From positions 55,173,596 to 55,237,595 of the forward strand of contig CM073889.1 in assembly GCA_037176705.1 (NCBI GenBank): DNA of 64,000 nucleotides. The letters are read 5' to 3'. A program made the position numbers and the translations under genes. The notes beneath the pieces are model-generated. The model worked only from the letters and a program-made list of their open reading frames with translations, was not told where the DNA came from and did not search any database. Position 1 is the stretch's first letter; every line of letters starts with the position of its first letter. Origin of the DNA: Molossus alvarezi. Its lineage: Eukaryota > Chordata > Mammalia > Chiroptera > Molossidae. Positions 54,706-64,000 of the stretch are shown here, piece by piece.

Positions 54706-54944
54706 ATTGTTGGTCTAATCGGCTTTCCTGGTTGAGGCACAGAGAATTGCGTTTCCTCCATAGTCTGACTGAGGTAATGATGCTGATGGGAAAGCAATCT
54801 ATTCTCTAATCCCCAAAATCCTACCCAGATGGATGGGTCTTAGGGCCCAGGCTATCTTACCATGAGCTAAATAAAAAAATCTTGTGTGGTCATCTTTTAA
54901 AGAAAAAAAAAAAATCTCAACTATTGCTGGTATTGACTTTAGCT

Positions 54945-55430
54945 TAGTTTTATTTATTTATTTATTTATTTTAACCTGGTGAAATATACATAATATAGAA
55001 TTTATCATCTTAATCATTTTTAGGTGTTGAGTTTGTGGCATTCAGTACATTCCCATTGTTGTGCAACTATCACCACTATTCATCTCCAGAACTTTTTCAT
55101 CTTCCCAAACTGAACATCTGTGTCCATTAAACACTAAGTCTTTATGCCCACCCCCAATCCCTGACAACCACCATTCTACTTTCTGTCTCTATGAAGTTGA
55201 CTACTCTAGGGACTTCATAAAAGTGGAATCATACAGTATTTGTCCTAATATGACTGGCTTATTTTGCTTAGCATTGTGTCCTCAATTCCTTAGCATGCTG
55301 TCACATGTCAGAATTTTCTTCTTAAGGCTTAATAATATTCCATTGCATGTATAAATCACATTTGTTCATCATTCATCCTATGATGGATACTGTGTTGCTC
55401 CAGCTTTTGCTATTTTGTGACTTTAGCTTT
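54945..55430 (-). mobile_element. Ancient L1M 3' UTR (antisense)
   Basis: 'ggtgaaatatacataatata', 'ggcattcagtacattcccat', 'caaccaccattctactttc', 'gtggaatcatacagtattt' and 'ttaataatattccattgca' are diagnostic blocks in antisense order. A (TTTA)n run sits at the left edge (54950-54970). Confidence 0.8.
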
Positions 55431-56370
55431 ATTTTAACATTATATAAATTTGTGTACACCCAAAACTAAACATCTGCACTATCTACTTCTACAACAATAA
55501 AACCAAAATTAATATATAAATTAAGTACAATAAAAATAACAAGGCTAATGAAACTTAAATAAATAACATAAATGTACATAGTGGATAATATTGTCTTACT
55601 GAAACCTTATTAAAACAGGAAGAGGGTGCTGGTGGTCTTGATTCAGACTCCATGGAATCTGTCGTGTTCTTTAACCACTGTGATGACAATTTTTCTACAT
55701 TTTTCTCAGTTTAACTGTTGCAAAGCCTTAATTTTTATATCACACACAACTACTAATTGTCCTTCTCTTGTCACAAAAGCATCCTTCACATCTTATGCCT
55801 ACCTTTGTTCTTTCCTTAGTGTCCTATAGCCATTAAAGTAGTACCTGATGGCTATCAGGTGATGACAGACCTGAATGCTGGTACAGGAATTCTGTGATTG
55901 CCCTTGGTTAGAAGGGAGCCATGCAAATGATTATGGAAACTGACTTCCCAAAGGTAAAAGCTCTTGGTGAACTAGCAGAGTCTGGAGACCATGCCCATAA
56001 GCCCCAATTTGAGAAATACTTGTTTAACCTCTTATTCAGACCACTTCTACCTGCCTGTGATGATAGCTTTTGCCTGAAGTTACTATCTAGTTTCCCAGGT
56101 TTTCAGTAGGCTTCCAGGCTGTCCTGGCTGACTGAAATCTGCCCGTTATCCTATTTCAAAATCCCAAGTCTCTCCAAGACTTCTGTTCAGTTCTTGCTTC
56201 TCTACTTTTAACTGTCAATTCATTGCTGAGCAGAGATGCTGGGCAAGATCTGAGATTAGAGAAACCCACCTCTTTAGATCATAGACTCTACCCATGCCCT
56301 GTGCACTTGGACTTCTCCTTTCTCATATCTTTCTTTTTTCCTCCATGCATAGAGCTTGTAGAACTTTGAT
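55431..56370. other. Unique sequence, nothing recognised
   Basis: No gene or repeat is recognised. AT-rich in 55440-55620. Confidence 0.4.
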
Positions 56371-56379
56371 TATTTTTAA

Positions 56380-56595
56380 TGATACAAGTCACTATTTACT
56401 GAACACCTACTATGTGCTACAGGTTAAAGCCAAGTATTTGGCATACATTGTCTCTTTGAATCATCACTACCCTCCAGGAAGGACCATGGTGTCCCCACTT
56501 TTCACACAGGTCCCTCATAGATATCAGGTAGTTTGCCCAGGGCCACATGAGCAGAAAGTGGCAAAGTCAGGCGTGGCTCTGGGACTCTACACCAT
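56380..56595 (-). repeat. MIR (antisense)
   Basis: 'ctgaacacctactatgtgc', 'tttgaatcatcactaccc', 'gtagtttgcccagggccaca' and 'aagtggcaaagtcaggcg' form a reversed MIR. Confidence 0.7.
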
Positions 56596-57640
56596 TCTCA
56601 CCAGTGGGGGTGATTCTTTGGGTAAAATTCTTGGGCCATCATTGTCTGCCTCTATCAGTAGAAGAGGACTGGCTTTGGAGCCAGTTGGTAGGCATGCCTG
56701 CCCCAACATGAAAGTTACTCATACTCTTCCAGGCCAGCGCTTTCTGAAGTAGCTGGCATTGAAAAGGAACAAACAACTTTTTCCTGACATCAGTTTTTCC
56801 TTGCATGTGTAATATCCGCGACTACAGAATAATCTGACTAAGTCTATTCCTTTTCACTATTAATGCCTGGTGGTCCATTTGGGTGTGATGAATAGACCAA
56901 GCTTTGTGTGTGGGGGTGGGGAGCTCCTTGGGGTCACCCCCAGCCACTTATAACATTATGTGGGAAAGTTGTTTTACCATCAAACAATAGTCTTACAAAA
57001 GAATTTTAGGAACACAATTAGTTTATAAATTGGGAACTTCTTGTCTTTGATAGGGTGGGGGAATGGGTACAATAGCTAGTTTCAAACACTGCATGAGATA
57101 ATACATACAAAAAAAAAAAAAACCTGTAGCACAGTGATTACTGCATTGAACCCACTCAAAAAAGTAGTCACCATTAAATTATTATTATTGTTATTATTTC
57201 ATGTGAAGGCAACATCTGTGTGGATCAGGATGTCAGTACAGGGACCAGGGAGTTGCAGGTAGTACATTTTTCCTAAGGTCTTGCTCAAGAGACAACCAAT
57301 CTGTAGACTTGCAGGTTGCCTGGCAGCATCCCCTTTGCAGGTGGCACCAGGATGCTGGACTGCAGTCTGTCTGGAATGGAAGGCACTCACTGGCTCAGGA
57401 AGAGTTTGAAATCTCACCTTTACTCTTACCAACAGTTTGCTCTAAGACTCTAAAGACCCTGAAAGTCCATTCCGCAGCCTCAACATCCACAGCTCAAGGT
57501 ACTAGAGTCCTGTATCAATGCAAAGTGGTGCAACCAAGAGGCAATATAGAGATGCTAGGAAGTTAAGAGGCAGCAGTTCTGCCCTGGCCCATCTTCCAAT
57601 GGCTGTGACTTTGGGCAACTTAGTTAAGCTCTCTGAAATT
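56596..57640. other. Unique sequence, nothing recognised
   Basis: No gene is supported. Short overlapping frames at 57199-57566 are without motif. An A-run lies at 57109-57122. Confidence 0.4.
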
Positions 57641-57660
57641 CCCCTTCCTCCCTTTAAAAC

Positions 57661-57677
57661 AAAAAATTTTTCCCTTT

Positions 57678-57732
<55 letters not shown>

Positions 57733-57884
57733 TTAATGAGAGAGAACATTGGTTGGCCACCTCCTGCATTTCTCCCAGTGGGGATTTTGCCCACAACCTG
57801 GGCATGTGTCCTGACTAAGAATCGAACTGGTGACCTCTTGGTGAATGGGTCAGTGCTCAACCACTGAGCCACATCAGCTGGGTG
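57661..57884 (-). mobile_element. Ves-type SINE (antisense) with (GA)n
   Basis: Antisense head ends 'acatcagctgggt' and a perfect (GA)n run lies at 57684-57727. TSDs are 'ccccttcctccctttaaaac' (57641-57660) and 'ccctttctcccttttaac' (57885-57902). Confidence 0.92.
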
Positions 57885-57902
57885 CCCTTTCTCCCTTTTA
57901 AC

Positions 57903-58558
57903 ATGGAGGTTTACTAGAGATTTCCCAATAGCAATTCCAACACAACATTTTTCTGATTGTTAGGACAAAAACAAGAATTGGTATTTATGTTGCTGGGGAA
58001 GTGGGTTAGGACACAGTTAAGAAGAGAGACTTTGAATGAGGCTGAATGTAAAGAAATGGCTAAAATACTGACTAAGACTTCTCCTGAGATCCTAGAGTTT
58101 CATTTGCAAATACATTGTTCTCTTTGGTGAGAACTAAGTAGTGAGGATAGTGGGCAAATGGGCTGAGCTTAGGCCTAGGGTTTAAGAAAAATGAGGTGCT
58201 GACTAGGGGCTGTGCTGGATCTTTCTTCTTCAGCAGATCTCTAGAATCTGTTTCCTATATCATTCCTTCCCTGTCATATTTTGAGGCAGAAGCTTGGCAA
58301 CCAAACCTAACCTTCTGTAGTGATGTTGTCCTAACCTGTGACTTGATTTTACACCTTTGTTTTCCATGTAGGTGCATTGCCTGCTATTAGGATATGTTAT
58401 CATTAAGTGGCAGTGCTAATTCCATCTGGCTTATAGGCTCAGGGGATTTCATGGTTAGCTGTGGTTTGCTGGAATTCGTATGTGTGGAAACAGAATTCTG
58501 CATCAGCATTTTGGATGGTAGTTGCCAACTCTGCTTTTAATATTGCTTGCCTTAATAG
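57903..58558. other. Unique sequence, nothing recognised
   Basis: No gene or repeat is recognised before the L1-type element. Confidence 0.4.
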
Positions 58559-58573
58559 CAAGGACTTCCAGTC

Positions 58574-58583
58574 AAGATGGCGG
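58574..58583 (+). promoter_or_regulatory. YY1-like site at the element's 5' end
   Basis: 'aagatggcgg' lies about 15 nt from the 5' end, matching the position of the YY1 site that fixes the start of human L1 transcripts. CpG intact. Confidence 0.6.
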
Positions 58584-59957
58584 TGTAGGTAAACGTGGTA
58601 TTACCCTCTCCCACAACCACATCAAAATTACAACTAAACTACAACATAACCATCATTCACCTGAAATAGAACTGAATGAAAGTCCTACAACTACAAAATT
58701 ACAGAAACAGCCACACCAAGACAAGTAAGAGGGGTGGAGGTGCAGACAGGCTGGTCCCACACCCATGAGTGGCAGATAAAAATCAGGAGGGACACCTCAG
58801 CTGGGAAGGTCCTTCCTGAGGAGTGAGGGGTCTCTCTCTGTCCCTCACCAGGTGCCCAGCTCAGGGTTCCAGTACCAGGAAAAGAAGTCCCCATAACTTC
58901 TGGCTGTAAAAACCAGCAGGAAATGAGGCTGCAGTTGCTAGATCCCAAGGCAGTTCCTGTTAAAGGGCATGTGCATGGACTTACTCAGACTTGCTCCCTC
59001 TAATATCAGAGGGGAGGCAGCTTGAGGGGCACCAGAGACATACAGGAAAGAACTGAGCTGCTTGGTATTGGGAGGAGGGCTGGAGAGGCGGCTTTCTCCT
59101 AGACAGAAGTACTGGGGGAGGCTAATGTTCTTTTGGTGAGTGCTTCCCTGGAGCAGCAGATGGCCACCATATCTGGGACTCCAGAAACCTGGCTCACACT
59201 GTTTGCTCCACCCTGGTGATTCCCTGAGGCCTTGCCCCACCCAACTTTTGGGCCCACCCAAGATGTTTTCAAAGGCTTTACCATAGAATTGGCCTGTCTT
59301 GGATCCTGTATCAGAGTTTCTTAAAATTCTCAAACAAGCAACATCTGGTCTCAGTGAGCCCCATACTTCTCATTAAGTGGCCCCAGGCCTGGCACTAGAA
59401 GCAGACAGCCTTGGTTTACTTGGCTTTTCCTGAGCATCTCCAAGTCCAGCACAAGAAGCAGCCATCTGCAGATTACTTTGTAGCTTATGCAGGTGGCCCT
59501 GGACAGAACACAGGCAGTGGCTGACCTTGTCCCAGAGCCAGCATACCCATTGGACAGCTTCAGACCACAATGAAACACCACCACCCAACCACCTCCACAA
59601 GTGACACACTCAATGAACAGACTCAGTGGGTACCAGAGCCCTGATGAAGTAAGTCTTGCTCTGTGTGGTGGGCTCCTACACAATAATCCTCCAAGGTAGT
59701 CAGAGGCCAGTGGTCAGTGGGTACAGCCAGTCCTTGCAGCTGATCAGCCTGAGTAAATCCCTCCCACTGATGTGCCAACAGCAATCAAGACTAAATTACA
59801 ACACGAGGGGTGCACTGTGAGGAACCAGCTAGGGTGATCAGGGATCCTGTTCCACTGGATTCTACAGGACAACTACAACAATAGGTCACCCTACAAAGCC
59901 TAGGAGACATAGCAGCTGTACCTAATATATAGAAACAATCACAGGGAAGTAGCCAAA

Positions 59958-60857
59958 ATGAGGAGACAAAGAAATATATCCCAAATGAAAAAAAAAAGAA
60001 CAAAACTCCAGGAAAAGAATTAAATAAAATGGAGATAAGCAATCTAACTGATGCAGAGTTCAAAACACTGGTTATAAGGTTGTTCAAGGAACTTAAGGAG
60101 ACCTCCAAGGAACTTAGTGAGAACATCAACAACATAAAAAAAAGGACCAGTCAGATATGAAGGATGCACTAACTGAAATAAAGAACAATTTACAGGGAAT
60201 TAATAGTAGAGTGGGTAAGGTCAAGATGCAATCCATTAATTTGGAATATAAGGAAGCAAAAACACCCAATCAGAACAGCAAAAAGAAAAAGGAATAAAAA
60301 AAAATGAGAATAGTGTAAAAACCTCTGGGACAACTTCAAGCATGCCAACATTCACATCATAGTGGTGCCAGAAGGAAAAGAGAAAGAACAAAAAATTGAA
60401 AACCTATTTGAAACAATAATGACAGAAAACTTCCTTAACTTGGTAAAGGAAACAGACATACAAGTCCAGGAAGCACAGAGAGTTCCAAACAAGTGAACCC
60501 AAAGTTGTCCACACCAAGACACATCATCATCAAAATCCAAAGATTAAATACAAAGAGAGAATCTTAAAAGCAGTAAGAGAAAAGCAGTTTGTTACCTACA
60601 AAGGAGCTCCCATAAGACTGTCAGCTAATTTTTCAAAAGAAACTTTGCAGGCTAGAAAGGAGTGGCAAGAGACATTCAAGGTGATAAAAAGCAATGACCT
60701 ACAACCAAGATTACTTTATCCTGCAAAGTTATTATTTAGAATTGATGGACATATCAAGAGTTTCACAGACAAGAAAAAGCTAAAGGAGTTCATCACCACA
60801 AAACCAGTATTATATGAAATGTTGAAAGGTCTTCTTGAAGAAGGACAAAAATATTAA
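59958..60857 (+). pseudogene. ORF1 of the HAL1-like element, frameshifted
   Basis: Starts MRRQRNISQMKKK. An A-run near 59985-59999 shifts the frame early. The middle is coiled-coil-like. In the hinge the frame reads straight through (IENLFETIMTENFLNL), unlike three of the other copies. The C-terminal domain is open at 60645-60857: MQARKEWQETFKVIKSNDLQ, then PRLLYPAKLLFRIDGHIKSF and a normal end MLKGLLEEGQKY. Confidence 0.85.
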
Positions 60858-61238
60858 TAATAAAATGACAATAAATACATATCCATCAACAATTGAATCT
60901 ACAAACAAAATGAGCAAGCAGAACAGAAACAGACTAATAGATACAGAGAACTTTTTGTTGCTTGCCAGATGGGTGGGGGTTGGGGGGGGATGGGTGAAAA
61001 AGATGAAGGAATTAAGAAATACAGATTTGTTGTTAGACTGATCAACCTCAAAGGGAAGGGGGAAGGGAAGGCGGGACGAGATAAACCAAAGAACTTTTAT
61101 GCATATATGCATAACCAACGGACACTGACAAAAGTGTGGGGAAGGCAAGAGGAGGGTGGAATTGGGGAGGAGGGGAGCAATGGGAAGAAAAAGGGAGGAT
61201 ATCTATAATACATTCAACAGTAAAGATAAGTTAAAAAA

Positions 61239-61526
61239 ATTCTTAAGAACCAACCCCTTCCCTCAAATTCTCATTAATGGGGTTATTAAATCACGGAAGA
61301 GAATTCTTTGGGAATTAAAATAAGGTACTATGGAATAGGAAGTCATATTGTTTTTCTTTAAAAAATAATAGGTAAGAGGTTTGATTTGTTTAAAGATGAC
61401 TAAGTGATTTATGCCAGCCCAGGAAGCAAGTCTCAAAAGTTTTTAGAGAAATGAAATAATACAGATATGTTTTCTGACCACAATATAATTGTTAGAAATA
61501 ATGACTTAAAAAAACACTTAAGAACA
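61239..61526. other. Unique spacer between two L1-type elements
   Basis: About 290 bp with no recognised repeat. 'cttaagaac' occurs at both edges (about 61242 and 61518), which may be chance. Confidence 0.4.
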
Positions 61527-61533
61527 TCCTGAA

Positions 61534-61542
61534 AAGATGGCA
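61534..61542 (+). promoter_or_regulatory. YY1-like site at the L1 5' end
   Basis: 'aagatggca' near position +8 of the element, the third 5' end in this window with an ATGGC core in that place. Confidence 0.5.
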
Positions 61543-62390
61543 GCAGGCAGGACTGAAGTGAGGGTGAGGGTGTGAGAGACAGTGTGAGTGAATGTGAGTG
61601 TGGGTGACCAACCTTAAGCAGTGCAGAGACACGAAGCAGAAGATTCCTGTGCTGTGGATGTAAAGCAGCCAGCTACCATGGTAAGCAGAATGTCAGCAAA
61701 CTTTCCCCTGAGAAGCTGGGAGGCTCCACCATTTTGGAAGATCCCAGGTCTTCTCTTGAAGGAGGAAACAGGGATTGGCTGGGGCTGAGCAACCTGAGTC
61801 CACCAGAGCACCTTGAACCATTAGTCCAGTGGACTCAGATGTGTCAACACAGTCAGCGCACAGTAGCAGCACTATTGAGGTGCCTGCTCCAGTAGTCAAA
61901 ACAAGCCAGGAGTCGAAGCCCCATCCCCAATAACAGTGGCAACCCACCCAGGCTTGTGGCTGCACTAGCACCAAGTTGGGAGCCCAGCAACTCCCCCCGC
62001 AGCAACACTGACTGGGCAGGAGTAGAGCTTCACTTTCAACAGGCATTAGCAGCTCAGATTGGCAGCTGAAACCGATCCCCAGTGGATTCAGCAAAGGCTG
62101 ATTAAGAGTGGTGCCCCAGCCCAAGCAGCAGGGCTAGGGCAGTTGAGACCTGCGCCTGACAACTACAGCAGCAGAGTTGGAGTGGAGTCCCTCCCCTCCA
62201 GCAGCAGCAAAGTCCCAGGTATGGAGCATCTTCAGCCCCCAATAGCAGTAAAAAATTGGGACCCGAGAGCACCCCCTGGCAACAGCAGTAGCAGTAGCAG
62301 TGCAAACCAGGAGCTGACACCACCCCCAGCAGCAACTGATCAGGAGCTGAGCCCCACTAGGCAGAAGGGTACCCCAACAGTACACCAGCA

Positions 62391-62600
62391 GGACCCATGA
62401 ATCCCAGAAGAATACCAGAGGGACCCACAAACCCCAGCAGGATACCAATGGGACCCACGAACCCAGCAGCACACCAGTTGGACCCACAAACCCCAGCAGC
62501 ATACCAACAGGACCCACAAACTCCAGAAGCACAGCAGCTGGACCCACGCATCCCAGAAGCATACCAATGGGACCCAAACACACCTGGCAGCAGCAGCACA
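62391..62600 (+). repeat. 30-bp minisatellite in the L1 5' UTR (about 7 units)
   Basis: Units such as 'ggacccacgaacccagcagc' plus 'acaccagtt' repeat every ~30 bp. Because the unit is a multiple of three, one sense frame (62397-62645) encodes a decapeptide repeat of the form GPTNPAAHQL / DPQTPAAYQQ. Two minus-strand frames (62134-62625 and 62340-62618) also stay open with hydrophobic repeats. No function can be inferred. Confidence 0.85.
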
Positions 62601-62870
62601 CATTGGCAGCTGAGACACATCCCAAGCAGCATCAGCAAAAGCTGATCAGAATCGGTGCCCCAGCCCAAGCAGCAGCAAGTCTCGGGGAGCTGAGACCTGC
62701 ATGACAGACCAGTCCCAACTGCCAGGTGTCAACCCTCCAGGACCCACAGCAGGCAAGAAGGTGCCATAAACCAAAACAGTCTGGGAGGCACAGCAGCCTT
62801 AGTTGATACACACTGCCATGCCTACACACTCCAACATCCTTCACTGGCTGAGAACTACCAGATTGCTAAA

Positions 62871-63828
62871 ATGGTGAGACAAAGAAACAACACTGAAATG
62901 AAAAAAAAAGAGGAATCACCAGAAAAAACCTACAGAAACGAGAAGAAAGCAACATGTCAGATAAAGAATTCAAAGCAATGATTTTAAGGGTGCTCAAACA
63001 ATTTGGTGAGAACTACATGCAACTTAACAAGAATTATGAAGAGCTCACTGGGAACTATTTCAACTTAAAACAGAGATAGAAGCTATGCATAGATATCAAG
63101 AGAAAATAAAGAATAACATAACTGTTATGAAAAATACCTTAGAAGGGTTTAACAGTAGATTAGAAGAAGCTGAAGACTGAATCAGCGACTTAGAAGACAA
63201 GGTAGAAAAAATCCATATAGAGCAGCAAATGGGAAAAGAATTAAAAAGCAAAAGAGTTTAAGGGAGCTGTGGGACAATACAAAACATAATGACAATCACA
63301 TTATAGGTGTACTGGAAGAAGAAAAATCAGAGAAAGGAATAGAGAATCTGTTCTAAGAAATAATGGTAGAAAGCTTGCCTAAAATGGTGAAGGAAAAGTC
63401 ACAAAAGTCCAGGAAACACAGAGAGTCCCGAGCAAGATGAACCCCCAAAGACCCACAACTAGACACATCTTAATAAAAATAGCAAACATTAGAGAAAAAG
63501 AAAGAATCTTAAAGGAAGCCAGAGAGAGAAGAAACTAACCTACAAAAGAGCTCCCATGAGACTGACAGCTCAATAGAAATGATGCAGGCCAGAAGGGAGT
63601 GGCACAAAGTGTACAAAGTAATGCAAGGCAAGAATCTGAATCCAAGACTACTTTATCCAGCAAGGCTATCATACAAAATTGAAAAAGAAATAAAGAGCTT
63701 CATAGAATAAAAAACAAATTAAAGGAATTTACCACCACCAAACAAACACTGCAAGAAATTGACTTTTGAAAGGACTGTTGAGTGAAGAAGAAAAAAACAG
63801 AGAAAGAGAAAGAGAAACACAGGCATAA
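62871..63828 (+). pseudogene. L1 ORF1, decayed
   Basis: Starts MVRQRNNTEMKKKEESPEK. It is broken by an early A-run shift, an in-frame TGA after 'EEAED' near 63177 and an in-frame TAA in GIENLF(stop)EIM near 63354. The hinge is otherwise in frame. The C-terminal domain is recognisable (QARREWHKVYKVMQGKNLN). The expected stop is at 63826-63828. Confidence 0.85.
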
Positions 63829-63870
63829 AATAAAAATGACGATAATAACAATCTATCAATAATAACCTTA

Positions 63871-64000
63871 GCTCTGGATGGTTTTGCTCAGTGGTTAGAG
63901 TGTCAGCCGGCGGGCCAGAGAGACCCGGGTTTGGTTCCCGCTAAGGGCACGTACCTTGGTTGCAGTTTGTCCCCGGCCCTGGTTGGTTGTGTGGGTGGCA
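63871..64000 (+). mobile_element. Ves-type SINE, second subgroup, cut by window edge
   Basis: 'gctctggatggttttgctca', A box 'tcagtggttagag' and B box 'gggtttggttccc', then the 'tttgtccccggccctggttg' body. CpGs are kept. The right part lies outside the window. Confidence 0.9.

Larger units (their letters stand above)
58560..61238 (+). mobile_element. HAL1-like element (ORF1 only, 2.7 kb)
   Basis: Begins 'aaggacttccagtcaagatgg' territory with a YY1-like core, has a ~1.4-kb 5' UTR, ORF1 (59958-60857), only the first ~38 nt of an ORF2-like start (ATG 60865), and then passes directly into the L1 3' UTR ('tatgcatatatgcataacc', 'aggatatctataata', 'cattcaacagtaaag') and A-tail. Half-L1 (HAL1) elements known in mammals have this architecture and borrow ORF2p in trans. 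A private deletion of ORF2 is the alternative. No clear TSD. Confidence 0.75.
61527..64000 (+). mobile_element. L1 5' portion, cut by the window edge
   Basis: Starts with 'ctgaaaagatggcagcagg', has a ~1.34-kb 5' UTR with GTGAGT-rich and GCAGCA-rich parts and a 30-bp minisatellite, ORF1 (62871-63828), and the ORF2 ATG at 63836. A SINE interrupts from 63871. 5' UTR and ORF1 match the antisense L1 at 45.7-51.5 kb, so the two belong to one family. The rest lies outside the window. Confidence 0.9.

Noticed and set aside
57679..57867. Glu-Arg repeat frame
   Set aside because: It is the (GA)n part of an antisense SINE.
62134..62625. 163-codon minus-strand protein
   Set aside because: It is a by-product of a 30-bp tandem repeat in an L1 5' UTR; no independent support.

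Overview
This window is a stretch of bat (Chiroptera) nuclear DNA with no intact cellular protein-coding gene that I can support. The lineage call rests on more than twenty copies of tRNA-derived Ves-type SINEs. Their heads read like gtgtggctcagtggttgag or ggtttggctcagcggttaga, with matching Pol III A/B boxes, pyrimidine-rich bodies and A-rich tails. Most are flanked by clear target-site duplications (TSDs). Young L1 families share one 3' end (a ggagaaacatctgtaa-like motif). Older pan-mammalian fossils (MIR, L2, MER5-like, MER6-like, ancient L1M 3' UTRs) fill the background. Splice-flanked exons, tRNA or rRNA genes and CRISPR arrays were looked for and not found. One unidentified open frame near 52.1-52.6 kb is the only non-transposon coding candidate.

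Layout. 1-15 kb: mostly unique, locally GC-rich sequence with scattered SINEs, MIR/L2 fossils, a CpG-dense patch near 2.3-2.5 kb, a 53-bp minisatellite near 7.0-7.2 kb and an ERV1-like LTR at 8.6-9.2 kb that was split by a SINE. 15-23.8 kb: ancient L1 3' ends in antisense, with seven SINEs. 23.8-26.4 kb: an old L1 that received a MER6-like transposon, a SINE, a young L1 3' end and another SINE, the last two at the same target. 27.8-31.5 kb: an L1 lacking about 2.1 kb of ORF2. 31.5-36 kb: unique sequence, MER5-like pieces, a hAT MITE with perfect terminal inverted repeats, and SINEs. 36.0-41.85 kb: a full-length antisense L1 inserted in the tail of a SINE with a 16-bp TSD. 41.9-42.4 kb: a second ERV1-like LTR. 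45.6-51.5 kb: a long antisense L1 whose 3' end is replaced by five perfect CCCTAA telomeric repeats. 52-58.5 kb: the unidentified open frame, old repeats and unique sequence. 58.56-61.24 kb: a half-L1 (HAL1-like) element with ORF1 and 3' UTR but almost no ORF2. 61.5 kb to the end: the 5' part of another L1, with a 30-bp minisatellite in its 5' UTR and a SINE at the start of ORF2, cut by the window edge.

The parts work together only as a transposon community. L1 ORF products are known to mobilise L1, HAL1 and SINE RNAs, and the TSDs and A-rich tails show that route here. The most interesting points are: the telomeric repeat fused to an L1 3' end; an ORF0-like antisense frame ending at a strong splice donor in two L1 5' UTRs; ORF1 broken at the same site with the rest in the -1 frame in three of five copies; the HAL1-like element; a tail-less tRNA-head SINE; and in-frame tandem repeats in L1 5' UTRs. 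Family names come from recognition of consensus features, without any database search. Boundaries of old repeats are approximate.
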